Positions 30,480-41,860 of a stretch of 64,000 bases of DNA are shown piece by piece. Both the position numbers and the translations under genes were made by a program. The stretch spans positions 2,470,554-2,534,553 of the forward strand of contig NZ_LT607802.1 of NCBI RefSeq assembly GCF_900090205.1, in the 5' to 3' direction. The first letter of the stretch is position 1. The number at the start of each line of letters is the position of its first letter. This stretch comes from Vogesella sp. LIG4 (GTDB taxonomy: Bacteria > Pseudomonadota > Gammaproteobacteria > Burkholderiales > Chromobacteriaceae). The notes beneath the pieces were generated by a model that did not search any database, was not told the DNA's origin, and saw only the letters and a list, made by a program, of their open reading frames with translations.

Positions 30480-31751
30480 ATGTCGCACATTATCGATAGA
30501 AGACTGAACGGTAAGAACAAGTCGGCCGTCAACCGCGAGCGCTTCCTGCGCCGTTTCAAGGCGCAGATCAAGGAGGCGGTGGGCAAGGCTATCAAGGGGC
30601 GCAGCATCACCGATATAGAAAACGGTGAAAATGTATCCATTCCGGTAAAGGATATTTCCGAGCCGGTGTTCCACCATGGCCGTGGCGGCATGGCCGATCA
30701 TATCCATCCGGGCAACGAGGAATTCATCGAGGGTGACCGCCTGAACCGGCCGCAGGGTGGTGGCGGCGGCGGTGGCGGCGGCAAGGCCAGCAACGAAGGC
30801 GAGGGCGAGGACGACTTCGTGTTCCAGCTGTCGCGCGAAGAATTCATGAATGTGTTCTTCGAGGATCTGGCGCTGCCCAACCTGATCAAGACCCAGCTGG
30901 TGGGCATCGAGGAGCTGAAGCCGGTGCGCGCCGGCTACACCAACGATGGCACGCCGGCCAACATCAGCATCGTGCGCAGCCTGCGTGGTGCGCTGGCGCG
31001 ACGGGTGGCCATGGCCGCCCCGACGCTGCGGCAACTGCGCGAGGCGGAGGAGGATCTGGACACGCTGCTGGAATCGGACGAGGACAACGCGCTGGAAGTG
31101 CGCGAGCGGCGCCGCCATATCCACTCGCTGCGCGAGAAGGTGAACCGCATCCCCTTCATCGACCCGTTCGACCTGCGCTACAACAACCGCGTCAAGCAGC
31201 CCAAACCCACCAGCAAGGCGGTGATGTTCTGCCTGATGGACGTGTCCGGCTCGATGGATGAAGGCAAGAAGGACATGGCCAAGCGCTTCTTCATCCTGCT
31301 GTACCTGTTTCTGCAGCGCAATTACGAGAAGATCGAGGTGGTGTTCATCCGCCACCACACCAGTGCGGTGGAGGTGAACGAGCACGACTTCTTCCACTCG
31401 CGCGAATCCGGCGGCACGGTGGTGTCCTCGGCGCTCAACCTGATGGCGGACGTGGTGAAAAAGCGCTACGCCAACAGCGAGTGGAACATCTACGCCGCGC
31501 AGGCATCGGACGGTGATAACTGGGACAGCGATTCGGCCAACTGCAGCCGCATCCTGCAGGAACAGCTACTGCCGTGGTGCCAGTATTTCGCCTATATCGA
31601 AATTACCGAGGGCGAGCCACAGAACCTGTGGTACGAGTACATGAAGGTAGCGGAGCAGTGCAAACACTTCGCCATGCAGAAAATCCGCACACCCGGCGAC
31701 ATCTACCCGGTGTTCCGCGAACTGTTCAAGCGGCAGCCGGCTACCCGTTAG
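30480..31751 (+). CDS. yeaH: YeaH/DUF444 family protein with VWA-like domain
   Basis: 423 residues. The N-terminus matches DUF444 ([20 protein letters not shown]). Residues about 90-100 are a run of glycines, the linker of this family. The C-terminal half is a von Willebrand A-like fold with the metal motif [14 protein letters not shown] near residue 252. It partners PrkA and SpoVR in the stress cluster. The three genes run in one direction. Confidence 0.93.
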   Translation: MSHIIDRRLNGKNKSAVNRERFLRRFKAQIKEAVGKAIKGRSITDIENGENVSIPVKDISEPVFHHGRGGMADHIHPGNEEFIEGDRLNRPQGGGGGGGGGKASNEGEGEDDFVFQLSREEFMNVFFEDLALPNLIKTQLVGIEELKPVRAGYTNDGTPANISIVRSLRGALARRVAMAAPTLRQLREAEEDLDTLLESDEDNALEVRERRRHIHSLREKVNRIPFIDPFDLRYNNRVKQPKPTSKAVMFCLMDVSGSMDEGKKDMAKRFFILLYLFLQRNYEKIEVVFIRHHTSAVEVNEHDFFHSRESGGTVVSSALNLMADVVKKRYANSEWNIYAAQASDGDNWDSDSANCSRILQEQLLPWCQYFAYIEITEGEPQNLWYEYMKVAEQCKHFAMQKIRTPGDIYPVFRELFKRQPATR

Positions 31752-31785
31752 GGGTGGCCGCATGCCAGAGGGGGAGGGAGATCGC

Positions 31786-33297
31786 ATGAAACCCATCTCT
31801 ACCGGGTCCGAATGGACCTTCGACCTGATCAATGAGTACGACAAGGCGATCCGCACGATTGCCATCGACGAGTTCCAGCTGGACTGCTATCCCAACCAGC
31901 TGGAAATCATCACTGCCGAGCAGATGATGGATGCCTACTCCTCGGTAGGCATGCCGGTGAACTACCACCACTGGAGCTATGGCAAGCACTTCGTCTCCAC
32001 CGAGAAGAGCTACAAGCGCGGCCAGATGGGCCTCGCCTACGAGATCGTGATCAACTCCAACCCCTGCATCGCCTACCTGATGGAGGAAAACTCCATGACC
32101 ATGCAGGCGCTGGTGATTGCGCACGCCGCCTACGGTCACAACAGCTTCTTCAAGGGCAACTACCTGTTCCGCACCTGGACCGACGCCTCGGCCATCATCG
32201 ACTACCTGGTATTTGCCAAGCAGTACATCAGCCGCTGCGAGGAGCGCTATGGTATCGAGGCGGTGGAAGACCTGCTGGATTCCTGCCATGCGCTGATGAA
32301 CTACGGTGTGGATCGCTACAAGCGGCCGCAGCGCCTGTCGCTGGCCGAGGAACAGGCACGGCTGCACGAGCGCGAGCAGTACCTGCAGATGCAGGTGAAC
32401 GACCTGTGGCGCACCATCCCACGCCGCGAGCGCGAGGACAGCAGCAAGGCACCGCCGCGCTTTCCGCCGGAGCCGCAGGAAAACCTGCTGTACTTCATCG
32501 AAAAATCGGCGCCGCTGCTGGAGCCGTGGCAGCGCGAGATCGTGCGCATCGTGCGCAAGGTGGCGCAATACTTCTACCCGCAGCGCCAGACCCAGGTGAT
32601 GAACGAAGGCTGGGCCACCTTCTGGCACTACACCATCCTCAACCGCCTGTACGAGAAGCAGCTGGTGACCGACGGCTTCATGATGGAGTTCCTGCAGAGC
32701 CACACCAATGTGGTGTACCAGCCACCGGTGACCGCGCGCTGGTACAACGGCATCAACCCGTATGCGCTGGGTTTCAACATGTACCAGGACATCAGACGCA
32801 TCTGCGAGCACCCCACCGAAGAGGACTACGAGTGGTTCCCGGACATCGCCGGCCAGCCGTGGCGCCCGGTGCTGGAGTTCGCCATGAAGAACTTCAAGGA
32901 CGAGAGCTTCATCTCGCAGTACCTGTCGCCCAAGCTGATCCGCGACTTCCGCTTCTTCGCCATTCGCGATGACGACCAGGACGACAAGCTGGAAGTGGCT
33001 GCCATCCACGACGAAGCCGGCTACCGCCGCATCCGCCAGATGCTGTCCGAGCAGTACAACCTGGGTACCCGTGAACCCAACATCCAGGTGTGGTCGGTGA
33101 ACGTGCGCGGCGATCGCAGCCTGACGCTGCGCCACAGCCGCCACAACCGCAAGCCGCTGGAGGACAACAGCGCGCAGGAAGTGCTCAAGCACGTGGCGCG
33201 GCTGTGGGGCTTCGATGTGCGGCTGGAAAGCGTGGATGCCGACGGCACGGTGCAGCAGCGCTTCGAAGTGAAGCCGGAGGTGCCGGCAATGGCGTAA
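31786..33297 (+). CDS. SpoVR family protein (YcgB)
   Basis: 503 residues. Family landmarks are WSYGKHFVSTEKSYKRGQMG, NSFFKGNYLFRTWTDASAII, MNEGWATFWHYTILNRLYEK and YNGINPYALGFNMYQDIRR. The start MKPIST is chosen over an ATG 24 nt earlier because GGGAG sits just before it. The biochemical function is unknown; the protein always travels with PrkA and YeaH. A copy of the 10-mer follows the stop codon (33300-33309). Confidence 0.93.
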   Translation: MKPISTGSEWTFDLINEYDKAIRTIAIDEFQLDCYPNQLEIITAEQMMDAYSSVGMPVNYHHWSYGKHFVSTEKSYKRGQMGLAYEIVINSNPCIAYLMEENSMTMQALVIAHAAYGHNSFFKGNYLFRTWTDASAIIDYLVFAKQYISRCEERYGIEAVEDLLDSCHALMNYGVDRYKRPQRLSLAEEQARLHEREQYLQMQVNDLWRTIPRREREDSSKAPPRFPPEPQENLLYFIEKSAPLLEPWQREIVRIVRKVAQYFYPQRQTQVMNEGWATFWHYTILNRLYEKQLVTDGFMMEFLQSHTNVVYQPPVTARWYNGINPYALGFNMYQDIRRICEHPTEEDYEWFPDIAGQPWRPVLEFAMKNFKDESFISQYLSPKLIRDFRFFAIRDDDQDDKLEVAAIHDEAGYRRIRQMLSEQYNLGTREPNIQVWSVNVRGDRSLTLRHSRHNRKPLEDNSAQEVLKHVARLWGFDVRLESVDADGTVQQRFEVKPEVPAMA

Positions 33298-33363
33298 AGG
33301 TTGGCCGCATGGCAGACGCAAGGCCGGGCTCCGCCCGGCCTTGTTGTTTCCTGCTCCGGCTGC

Positions 33364-34110
33364 TTATACGGCCAGAAAAGCGCGGCGCCCCTCGGCATCG
33401 CGCAGCTCGCGTAGCGGCGAGTCGTACAGTTCCTGCAGCAGCGGCAGCTGCAGCACATCGCTGGCAGCGCCGCTGGCCATGGCGCGGCCGGCTTTCAGCA
33501 GTAGCACGTGGTCGGCGTGCTGCGCCGCCAGGTTCACGTCGTGCAGTACCGCCACCACGCCGATGCCGTGCTCGCGCGCCAGCTGGCGCAGGCTGGCCAG
33601 CTGCAGCTGGGCGGCACCGATGTCCAGCGCGGCGGTGGGTTCGTCCAGCAGCAGGTAGCGGCAGCGCTCGCGGCTGGCGAACAGCTGGTGCAGCGCGCGC
33701 GCCAGGTGCACGCGGGCGATTTCGCCGCCGGACAGCGTGGCGCAGTCGCGGGATAGCAGATCATGAATGCAGGTGGCGTCCATTGCCTGCCGGCGTGCGC
33801 TGGCGTCCGGCAGGCCGTGGCCGATGTCCAGCAGGGTGGCTACCGCCATGCCGGCCGGGCGCAGCGGTTGCTGTTCCACCATCGCGCGCAGGGTGGCCAG
33901 GCGGGCAGGGGGCAGCCGGCTGACTTCCTGCCCGTCCAGGGTGATGCTGCCGCCGGTCGGGCGCAGCGCGCCGCCCAGCAGGTGCAGCAGGGTGCTCTTG
34001 CCGGCGCCGTTGGGCCCCAGGATCACGCTGAGCCCGCCTGCCGGCAGGGTGACGCTGATGTCGTCGAGGCGCACCGGGCGCTGCAGGCCGAGCTGGCGGG
34101 CTTCAAGCAT
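33364..34110 (-). CDS. Heme/iron/cobalamin-type ABC transporter ATP-binding protein
   Basis: 248 residues. Walker A GPNGAGKSTLLHLLGG near residue 37, signature LSGGEIARVHLARAL near 129, Walker B YLLLDEPTAALD near 155, and HDVNLAAQHADHVLLL. The sequence is of the HmuV/FhuC type, which pairs with FecCD permeases; the permease gene precedes it and overlaps by 8 nt. Ligand could be heme, siderophore or cobalamin. HmuV-like length and the LPLLQELYD end favour heme, but only weakly. Confidence 0.88.
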   Translation of the reverse strand: MLEARQLGLQRPVRLDDISVTLPAGGLSVILGPNGAGKSTLLHLLGGALRPTGGSITLDGQEVSRLPPARLATLRAMVEQQPLRPAGMAVATLLDIGHGLPDASARRQAMDATCIHDLLSRDCATLSGGEIARVHLARALHQLFASRERCRYLLLDEPTAALDIGAAQLQLASLRQLAREHGIGVVAVLHDVNLAAQHADHVLLLKAGRAMASGAASDVLQLPLLQELYDSPLRELRDAEGRRAFLAV

Positions 34111-35074
34111 GCTCGCCTCGCTGTCTGGCCAGCAGGTAGAGGAAGAACGGTGCACCGGCCAGGCTGGTGATCACCCCGATGGGCAGCTCGGCCGGATACA
34201 GCGCCTGGCTGGCGATCAGGTCGGCCACCACTGCCAGCAGTGCGCCGGCCAGCGGGGTAAGCAGCAGCAGCGGGCGCAGCTGCAGGCCGATCAGCCGGCG
34301 CAGGATGTGCGGTGCCATCAGGCCGATGAAGCCCACCATGCCGCATTGCGCCACCACCAGGCCGCAGGCCAGCGTGGCCAGCAGCACGGTGCAGGCTCCC
34401 TCGCGGCCAACGTTGAAGCCGCTGTAAAACGCGGCCCGGTCGCCCAGCTGCAGAGCCTGCAGGAATGCCGCCTGGCGCCACAGCAGCAGGCCGATCAGCA
34501 CGGCGGCCACCGCCAGCAGCAGCGCCTGCGCCGGGCTGGCGCCGGAAAAACTGCCCATCAGCCAGAAGGTGACGCTGCGCAGCACGCCGTCGGGCAGGGT
34601 GCTGATCAGCAGGGTGAGCAGGCTGCCGCAGAGCGCGTTCATTGCGACGCCGGCCAGCAGCAGCTTGGCGGCGGAGCGGCCGTGTGCCAGCAGCTGTATC
34701 GCCAGCAGTGCCAGTGTCGAGCCGACAAACGCCGCCAGCGATACCAGCTGTGTCGGCAGCGCGGCGGCAAGTGCCAGCGCGGCGGCCAGGGCGCCACCGG
34801 CGGAGATGCCGATCAGCCCCGGCTCGGCCAGGTCATTGTGAAAGCGCGCCTGGATCGCGAGTCCTGCGCAGCCCAGCAGCGCGCCGGCGGCGGCGGCGCT
34901 GATCAGGCGCGGCAGGCGCAATTGCAGCAGCAGGGTGTGCAGCAGCGGGTCGTGGCCGGGTAGTTGCAGCAGGGCGGCGAGACTGGCGTCGGCCGTGTGG
35001 CCGGCCAGCAGCGAAACGACACTGGCCAGCCCGAGCAGGCTGGCCAGTAGAAGAAACCACAGACGGGTGGTCAT
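34103..35074 (-). CDS. FecCD-family ABC transporter permease
   Basis: 323 residues with about nine or ten hydrophobic segments. Family motifs are LRLPRLISAAAAGALLGCAG, NDLAEPGLIGISAGGALAAA, and GMVGFIGLMAPHILRRLIGL, the coupling helix region. It carries iron complexes, heme or cobalamin across the inner membrane with the downstream ATPase. No substrate-binding protein or TonB receptor gene is adjacent. The start abuts repeat copy C, whose inner end is 12 nt upstream, so that element would lie in its leader. fur is 1.4 kb away. Confidence 0.9.
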   Translation of the reverse strand: MTTRLWFLLLASLLGLASVVSLLAGHTADASLAALLQLPGHDPLLHTLLLQLRLPRLISAAAAGALLGCAGLAIQARFHNDLAEPGLIGISAGGALAAALALAAALPTQLVSLAAFVGSTLALLAIQLLAHGRSAAKLLLAGVAMNALCGSLLTLLISTLPDGVLRSVTFWLMGSFSGASPAQALLLAVAAVLIGLLLWRQAAFLQALQLGDRAAFYSGFNVGREGACTVLLATLACGLVVAQCGMVGFIGLMAPHILRRLIGLQLRPLLLLTPLAGALLAVVADLIASQALYPAELPIGVITSLAGAPFFLYLLARQRGEHA

Positions 35075-35085
35075 CAGATATTGCT

Positions 35086-35207
35086 CACGATCTGCTGCGC
35101 GTCGGCGATACGGCGTTAAAAACGGCTTCGGAATGCTCATTTACCACTTGTAAACTCCGCTTCCTTAGCCGTTTTTGCCTTGTCTCGCGCGAGCGTGCGA
35201 GATCGTG
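35086..35207. repeat. Dispersed palindromic repeat, copy C
   Basis: 122 bp bounded by CACGATCT (35086-35093) and AGATCGTG (35200-35207). Nested inverted segments lie inside: AAAACGGCT with AGCCGTTTTT, and GGAATGC...ATTTAC with GTAAAC...CTTCC, so the whole can fold as one long hairpin. It matches the reverse complement of copy A and the forward copy D. It lies 9 nt from the dapB stop. Confidence 0.85.
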
Positions 35208-35216
35208 AATCTACGC

Positions 35217-36412
<1,196 letters not shown>

Positions 36413-36494
36413 GAGCACCTTCACATTTGGGGAATCTGCTGAAAGGCTTTATCATACTGGAAGACCGCCAACCACGATACACACCGCAAAACTC

Positions 36495-36932
36495 ATGAAC
36501 AAAGCCAGCCACCTCAAAGGCATCGGTCTGAAGGCCACCGGGCCGCGTCTGCGCATTCTCGACCTGTTCGAAACCAGCAGCGACCGACACATGTCCGCCG
36601 AGGACGTGTACAAGAAACTGCTGTCCGAGGATGCCGATATCGGGCTGGCGACCATCTACCGCGTGCTGACCCAGTTCGAGCAGGCCGGTATCCTGGTGCG
36701 TCACCACTTCGAATCCGGCAAGGCGGTGTACGAGCTGAACGAGGGCGGCCACCACGACCACATGGTGTGCTACCGCTGCGGCAAGGTCACCGAGTTCTTC
36801 GATCCGCAGATCGAGGAGCTGCAGAACCGCATCGCCGCCGAGCATGGCTTCACCATCCAGGAACACTCCCTGTACCTGTACGGCGAGTGCAGCGACTGCG
36901 CCGCCAGCGAGCACAAACCCTTCAAGCGATGA
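36495..36932 (+). CDS. fur: Ferric uptake regulator
   Basis: 145 residues. The DNA-binding part is [20 protein letters not shown] with [20 protein letters not shown]; the metal sites are [20 protein letters not shown] and the second cysteine pair [14 protein letters not shown]. With Fe2+ it represses iron uptake genes. The start MNKASHLK lacks a clear ribosome site. It overlaps aat by 4 nt and is divergent from bamE. Confidence 0.96.
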   Translation: MNKASHLKGIGLKATGPRLRILDLFETSSDRHMSAEDVYKKLLSEDADIGLATIYRVLTQFEQAGILVRHHFESGKAVYELNEGGHHDHMVCYRCGKVTEFFDPQIEELQNRIAAEHGFTIQEHSLYLYGECSDCAASEHKPFKR

Positions 36933-37630
36933 TCCCGCTGCTGGGCGACGCTTACGTTTTTCCTCCGCTTTCCCGTGCACTGAGCGACCCGGATGGCCTG
37001 CTGGCCGTGGGTGGCGACCTGGCCAGCGGCCGCCTGCTGGCCGGCTATCAGCGCGGCATCTTTCCCTGGTTTTCCCCGGGCGATCCCATTCTGTGGTGGT
37101 CTCCGTCGCAGCGCATGGTGCTGGAGCCGGGGCAGCTGCGCATCACGCGCTCGCTGGCCAAATCATTGCGCAACAAGCAGTACAGCTTCCGTTTCGATAG
37201 CGCCTTCGAGCAGGTGATGCGCGGCTGTGCCGCGCCGCGCGACGGCCAGGCCGGCACCTGGATCAGCGAGGACATGATTGCCGCCTACTGCAGGCTGCAT
37301 GCCGAAGGCCATGCCCATTCCGCCGAGGTGTGGCAGCAGGGGCAGCTGGTGGGCGGGCTGTACGGCGTGGCGGTTGGCCGCATGTTCTTTGGCGAATCGA
37401 TGTTCCATCGCGCCACCGATGCCTCCAAGATTGCGCTGGTGCAGCTGGCCAACGTACTGTTTGCGCACGGCTTCGGCATGATCGATTGCCAGCTGTTCAC
37501 CCCGCATCTGGAAAGCCTGGGTGCACACCTTGTTTCGCGCGCCGAATTTATTGCTAGACTCGAAACGTACACCCAACAGCTTGCGCCTACCGCCCTGTGG
37601 GCCACCGAGTTCTGCAATGAGCCATCGTGA
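36929..37630 (+). CDS. aat: Leucyl/phenylalanyl-tRNA-protein transferase
   Basis: 233 residues. It adds Leu or Phe from tRNA to proteins with N-terminal Lys or Arg, marking them for ClpAP. Motifs: [40 protein letters not shown] and [24 protein letters not shown] overlap with fur. The next gene encodes the companion transferase for acidic N-termini, so the two branches of the N-end rule pathway are side by side. A 10-mer copy lies inside (37373-37382). Confidence 0.96.
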   Translation: MIPLLGDAYVFPPLSRALSDPDGLLAVGGDLASGRLLAGYQRGIFPWFSPGDPILWWSPSQRMVLEPGQLRITRSLAKSLRNKQYSFRFDSAFEQVMRGCAAPRDGQAGTWISEDMIAAYCRLHAEGHAHSAEVWQQGQLVGGLYGVAVGRMFFGESMFHRATDASKIALVQLANVLFAHGFGMIDCQLFTPHLESLGAHLVSRAEFIARLETYTQQLAPTALWATEFCNEPS

Positions 37631-38354
37631 CGACGCAGTAGCGATCATTCATTTCTATGCCACCGCACCCTATGCCTGCAGCTATCTGGAGGGCAGGCAG
37701 GCGCGTTCGCAGGTGGCGATTCCGGCCGATGCCATCGACAACGGCGTGTATTCCCGGCTGGTGAGCCTGGGTTTTCGTCGCAGCGGCAACTTTACCTACC
37801 GCCCCTACTGCGATGACTGCCAGGCCTGCATTCCGGTGCGCATCCCCGCCGCGCAGTTTCACGCCAACCGCAGCCAGCGCCGGGCGTGGCGTCAGCATGG
37901 CAACCTCAGCTGCAGCATCCAGCCGCTGGTGTTCCTGGAGGAGCACTATCAGCTGTACTGCCGCTACCAGAAATCGCGCCATGAGGGCGGCGGCATGTCG
38001 GACGACGATCCGGCGCAGTACGCCGAATTCATCCTCAAGAGCCGCGTGGCCAGCTTCCTGGTGGAGTTCCGCGAGGAGGGCGTGCTGCGCATGGTGAGCC
38101 TGATAGACCGCCTGGAGGATGGGCTGTCCGCGGTATACACCTTTTTCGACCCGGATATCCCCGGTGCCTGCTACGGGGTATACGGCGTGTTGTGGCAGGT
38201 GGAGCTGGCGCGCAGCCAGGGGCTGCCTTACGTCTACCTGGGCTACTGGATCGGCGAGTCGCCGAAGATGGTCTACAAACAGCGCTTCCAGCCGCTGGAA
38301 AAACTCTACAACGGGCGCTGGGTGCCGTTTCCGCCGGGCGACAGCGGGCAGTGA
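37617..38354 (+). CDS. bpt: Aspartate/glutamate leucyltransferase
   Basis: 245 residues. It transfers Leu to proteins with N-terminal Asp or Glu. Family motifs: [40 protein letters not shown] with the Cys cluster, [20 protein letters not shown] and [20 protein letters not shown]. The start MSHRDDA overlaps aat by 14 nt. Confidence 0.95.
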   Translation: MSHRDDAVAIIHFYATAPYACSYLEGRQARSQVAIPADAIDNGVYSRLVSLGFRRSGNFTYRPYCDDCQACIPVRIPAAQFHANRSQRRAWRQHGNLSCSIQPLVFLEEHYQLYCRYQKSRHEGGGMSDDDPAQYAEFILKSRVASFLVEFREEGVLRMVSLIDRLEDGLSAVYTFFDPDIPGACYGVYGVLWQVELARSQGLPYVYLGYWIGESPKMVYKQRFQPLEKLYNGRWVPFPPGDSGQ

Positions 38355-38372
38355 AGGTTGGCCGCATGAAAA

Positions 38373-38395
38373 ATGCCCACCGCGTTGGTGGGCAT
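38373..38395. terminator. Hairpin terminator after bpt
   Basis: ATGCCCACC and GGTGGGCAT with a GCGTT loop, followed by GTTGTTT. A 10-mer copy (38357-38366) lies just before it, between the bpt stop and the stem. It lies between convergent bpt and pyrD. Confidence 0.78.
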
Positions 38396-38416
38396 GTTGT
38401 TTGCTGACGGGTAGCC

Positions 38417-39436
38417 TTAGCGGCGCTGCAGCGCCTGCGCGCACTCGGCAATCAGCTCCGGGCCGCGGTAGATCAGGCCGGAGTACAGCTGTACCAGTGT
38501 GGCGCCGGCATCGATCTTTTCCTTGGCGTCCTCGCCGCACAGAATGCCGCCCACGCCGATGATGGGCAGCGCGCCGTCCAGCGTGCGTGCCAGCTTGCGG
38601 ATCAACTGGGTGGAGCGCTCGCGCACCGGTGCGCCGGACAGGCCGCCGGCCTCGTTTTCCAGCGGGTGGCCGGCGATTTCGCTGCGCGACAGCGTGGTGT
38701 TGGTGGCGATTACCGCATCCAGCTGGTGCTGTGTCAGTAGGCGGCCGATATCCTCGATCTGTTCGTCGTCCAGGTCCGGGGCTATCTTCACCGCCAGCGG
38801 CACGTAGCGGCCGTACTGGTCGGCCAGACGCGACTGGCGGTTCTTCAGTGCCAGCAACAGCTCGGATAGTTCATCGGCCTGTTGCAGCTGGCGCAGGTTC
38901 TTGGTGTTGGGCGAGGAGATGTTCACGGTGACGTAGCTGGCGCACTCGTATACCTTGTCCAGGCAGATCAGGTAGTCGTCCTTGGCCTGCTCGATCGGCG
39001 TGGTGGCGTTCTTGCCGATATTGATGCCCAGAATGCCCTGGAAGCGGCTCTGGCGCACGTTCTGCAGCAGTGCATCCACCCCCTTGTTGTTGAAGCCCAT
39101 GCGATTGATGATGCCGCGGTGCTCCGGTACGCGGAACAGGCGCGGCTTGGGGTTGCCGTCCTGCGGGCGCGGGGTGATGGTGCCGATTTCGATGAAACCG
39201 AAGCCCAGCGCCGCCAGGGCATCGATATGGTCGCCGTTCTTGTCCAGACCAGCGGCCAGCCCTACCGGGTTGGGGAAGGTGAGCCCCATGGCTTTTACCG
39301 GGTTGCGGCCAACCTTGCCGGCTACCAGACCGGACAGCTGCAGCTGGTGCGAGAGGTCCAGCATCTTCAGCGTCATTTCATGCGCTTTTTCGGCGTCGGT
39401 CTTGAACAGCAAGGGGCGTATCAGGGGGTAAAGCAT
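38417..39436 (-). CDS. pyrD: Dihydroorotate dehydrogenase (quinone), class 2
   Basis: 339 residues. It oxidises dihydroorotate to orotate at the inner membrane with quinone as acceptor. Class 2 is shown by the N-terminal amphipathic helix ([20 protein letters not shown]) and the catalytic serine in [36 protein letters not shown] and [15 protein letters not shown] line the FMN site. A 10-mer copy is inside (39304-39313). Confidence 0.97.
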   Translation of the reverse strand: MLYPLIRPLLFKTDAEKAHEMTLKMLDLSHQLQLSGLVAGKVGRNPVKAMGLTFPNPVGLAAGLDKNGDHIDALAALGFGFIEIGTITPRPQDGNPKPRLFRVPEHRGIINRMGFNNKGVDALLQNVRQSRFQGILGINIGKNATTPIEQAKDDYLICLDKVYECASYVTVNISSPNTKNLRQLQQADELSELLLALKNRQSRLADQYGRYVPLAVKIAPDLDDEQIEDIGRLLTQHQLDAVIATNTTLSRSEIAGHPLENEAGGLSGAPVRERSTQLIRKLARTLDGALPIIGVGGILCGEDAKEKIDAGATLVQLYSGLIYRGPELIAECAQALQRR

Positions 39437-39495
39437 GCTGGCTCCGGTAAATGAAAACGCCCGGCATTATAACCGGGCGGGGACATGCTGGGCGT

Positions 39496-40089
39496 TTACA
39501 GAATCTGGCAGGCTTCTTCGAATGCAAAGCGTGGCGAGCGACCGTGCAGCTTGCTGGCTTCGCCATAGCCCAGGTTGATCAGGAAGTTGGCCTTGATCGT
39601 ACCCTGCGGGAAAAACTCGGCTTCCACCTTGGCGGCGTCGAAGCCCGACATCGGGCCGCAGTCCAGGCCCAGTGCTCGTGCGGCCATGATCAGGTAGGCG
39701 CCCTGCAGCGAGCTGTTGCGGAAGGCCGTGGCCTGGATCGCCGCATCGTTGCCGGCGAACCAGCTGCGTGCATCCGGGCTGTGCGGGAACAGCTTGCCCA
39801 GCTGTTCGTAGAACTCCAGGTCCATGCCGACGATCACGGTAACCGGCGCCAGCATGGTCTTTTCGACGTTGCCTTCCGCCAGGCTGGGTTTCAGGCGGGC
39901 CTTGGCCTGTGGCGACTGCACGAACACGAAGCGCGCCGGCGAGCAGTTGGCGCTGGTCGGCGCCATTTTCAGCAGGTCGAACAGTTCGCGCAGGGTGGCT
40001 TCGCTGACCTTGCGCTCCTGCCAGTGGGTGTGGGTGCGGGCATCGGTGAACAGTTGCGCCAGGGCGGCCGGTGTGATGTGCGTGGTCAT
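39496..40089 (-). CDS. Nitroreductase family protein, RutE/malonic semialdehyde reductase-like
   Basis: 197 residues. The HadB/RutE subfamily pattern is clear: [57 protein letters not shown] and [11 protein letters not shown]-dependent NAD(P)H reductase in the cytosol. The rut operon is not present here, so malonic semialdehyde reduction is only the family-based guess. Confidence 0.88.
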   Translation of the reverse strand: MTTHITPAALAQLFTDARTHTHWQERKVSEATLRELFDLLKMAPTSANCSPARFVFVQSPQAKARLKPSLAEGNVEKTMLAPVTVIVGMDLEFYEQLGKLFPHSPDARSWFAGNDAAIQATAFRNSSLQGAYLIMAARALGLDCGPMSGFDAAKVEAEFFPQGTIKANFLINLGYGEASKLHGRSPRFAFEEACQIL

Positions 40090-40111
40090 GAGTGCTTCCT
40101 CGGCGTAAGGG

Positions 40112-40903
40112 TCAGTTGGATGATGTGCCGCCTGCCGCAGGCACGTCGCTCTGCTGCAGGGCAGTGTTGGAGATGACGGTAATGGCCACGCGGCGGTTCT
40201 TGGCGCGGCCCTCCATGGAGTCGTTGTCGGCGGTGGGCTTGGTTTCGGCGCGGCCTACGGCCACCAGCCGGTCCGGCGCGATGCCGTTTTCCATGAACAG
40301 GCGCACGATGCTGCCGGCGCGTGCGGCGGACAACTCCCAGTTGGACGGGTACATCGCGTTGCGGATCGGGGTGTTGTCGGTAAAGCCTTCCACGCGGATC
40401 TGGTTGTCCACTGCGGCCAACTGGCGGGCCACGGTGGCCAGCAGCTGCGGCGAGCTGCCCAGCGGCGAAGCCTGCCCGGTGGGGAACAGCGCGGTATCGC
40501 GAATCTCGATGTGGATGCCTTCGTCGTCCTGGCGCATCGACAGCTGGCCGCCCTGGATCAGCGGCGACAGCGTCTTGGACAGGCCGCCGGTCAGGGTTTC
40601 CAGCTTCTGGCGCTCGCGCATGCGGGCCTCGCCCTTGACCGCGGTGGCGATGGGCTTGGTATGCGGCAGCTGTATCATGGTGTTGGCATTGCCGCTGCCG
40701 GGCGTGCTGGGCGCCGGCAGGTTGCCGCTGCGGAAGGCGTCCACGATGGCGCTGGACAGCACGCGGTACTTGCCTTCGTTGATCTGCGAGATCGAGTACA
40801 TCACCACGAAAAAGGCGAACAGCAGGGTGATGAAGTCGGCGTAGGAAACCAGCCAGCGTTCGTGGTTTTCGTGTTCGTCGTCTTTCCTGCGGCGTCGGGC
40901 CAT
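40112..40903 (-). CDS. motD: Flagellar motor stator protein MotD/MotB-like
   Basis: 263 residues. One transmembrane helix near residues 18-38, [20 protein letters not shown], carries the proton-binding Asp of MotB. The C-terminal OmpA-like peptidoglycan-binding domain includes [20 protein letters not shown]. It anchors the stator. The sequence is nearer to MotD than MotB by the [15 protein letters not shown] start, in my judgement. The partner motC or motA is not in the window; the upstream neighbour, 20 nt away, is sppA. Confidence 0.86.
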   Translation of the reverse strand: MARRRRKDDEHENHERWLVSYADFITLLFAFFVVMYSISQINEGKYRVLSSAIVDAFRSGNLPAPSTPGSGNANTMIQLPHTKPIATAVKGEARMRERQKLETLTGGLSKTLSPLIQGGQLSMRQDDEGIHIEIRDTALFPTGQASPLGSSPQLLATVARQLAAVDNQIRVEGFTDNTPIRNAMYPSNWELSAARAGSIVRLFMENGIAPDRLVAVGRAETKPTADNDSMEGRAKNRRVAITVISNTALQQSDVPAAGGTSSN

Positions 40904-40923
40904 GAGGGGGTCTCCTGTGGCGC

Positions 40924-41847
40924 TTAGCGCCAGCGGGTATCAAACAGCGTCTGCATGCTGCCGCGGAAGGTCACGCCGATCTGGCGCGCCACGCGGCTGG
41001 CCAGGTCTTCGTCCGGCGTGAAGTCCACCAGGGTCTCGGCCTTGATCACGTCGCGCGCTACCGAGCGCACCGAGCCCAGGCCATCGGCCAGGCCCAGCGG
41101 CACGGCGCTGCTGCCCAGCCATACCCGGCCGCTGAACAGCTCCGGGTCGTTCTTCAGACGTTGGCCGCGGCCCTGTTTCACCACGGTAATGAACTGGCGG
41201 TGGATTTCGTCCAGCAGCGACTGGCGGATGGCTTCCTGGTGCGGGTTCTGCGGCGAGAACGGGTCGCCCATGCCCTTGTTGCTGCCGGCGGTGGCCAGGC
41301 GGCGCTCGACGCCGATCTTGTCCATGGCCTTGTTGAAGCCGAAGCCTTCCGAGATCACGCCGATGGAACCCACCAGGCTGGCCTTGTCCACGTAGATGCG
41401 GTCGGCGGCGGCGGCGATGTAGTAGCAGCCGGAGGCGCAGACTTCTTCCACCACCACGTACAGCGGCACCTTGGGGTGCAGCGCCTTCAGGCGGCGGATC
41501 TCGTCATTGGCGATGCCGGACAGCGCCGGGCTGCCGCCGGGGCTGTTGGCGCGGATGATGATGCCGCGGGTGTTGCTGTCGTCGTAGGCGTCCTGCAGGC
41601 CCTGCAGCAGCTTGCCGCTGCTCTGGCTGTCGCCGTCGATCACGCCGCCGAGGTTGACCACCGCAGTATGCGGGCCGTGGCGTTCCAGATCCGGCGTGCT
41701 GAACAGCAGGAACAGTATGCTAATGACGATGCCCAGCCACATCAGGCCGAAAAAGATTTTCCAGCGGCGGGCGCGGCGTTGTTCGATCAGGCCGGCGCTG
41801 GCCAGCTTCTCGATCAGTTGGCGTTCCCAGTGCGGTTCGTGCTCCAC
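40924..41847 (-). CDS. sppA: S49 signal-peptide peptidase
   Basis: 307 residues from a GTG that follows AAGGA; a longer reading frame has no ribosome site and overlaps the Rieske gene. One N-terminal transmembrane helix (IFFGLMWLGIVISILFLLF), then the SppA fold: IIIRANSPGGSPALSGIAND, YVVVEEVCASGCYYIAAAAD with the catalytic Ser region, and DKASLVGSIGVISEGFG with the Lys. It cleaves leftover signal peptides in the inner membrane. Short 36-kDa type, a half-length form relative to E. coli SppA. Confidence 0.92.
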   Translation of the reverse strand: MEHEPHWERQLIEKLASAGLIEQRRARRWKIFFGLMWLGIVISILFLLFSTPDLERHGPHTAVVNLGGVIDGDSQSSGKLLQGLQDAYDDSNTRGIIIRANSPGGSPALSGIANDEIRRLKALHPKVPLYVVVEEVCASGCYYIAAAADRIYVDKASLVGSIGVISEGFGFNKAMDKIGVERRLATAGSNKGMGDPFSPQNPHQEAIRQSLLDEIHRQFITVVKQGRGQRLKNDPELFSGRVWLGSSAVPLGLADGLGSVRSVARDVIKAETLVDFTPDEDLASRVARQIGVTFRGSMQTLFDTRWR

Positions 41848-41860
41848 AGCGGTCCTTATG

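Noticed and set aside
31753..31763. Further copies of the 10-mer (for example GGTGGCCGCA here, GTTGGCCGCG at 45235)
   Set aside because: They differ by one base. They may be decayed or emerging copies, but I left them out so that the count rests on exact matches.
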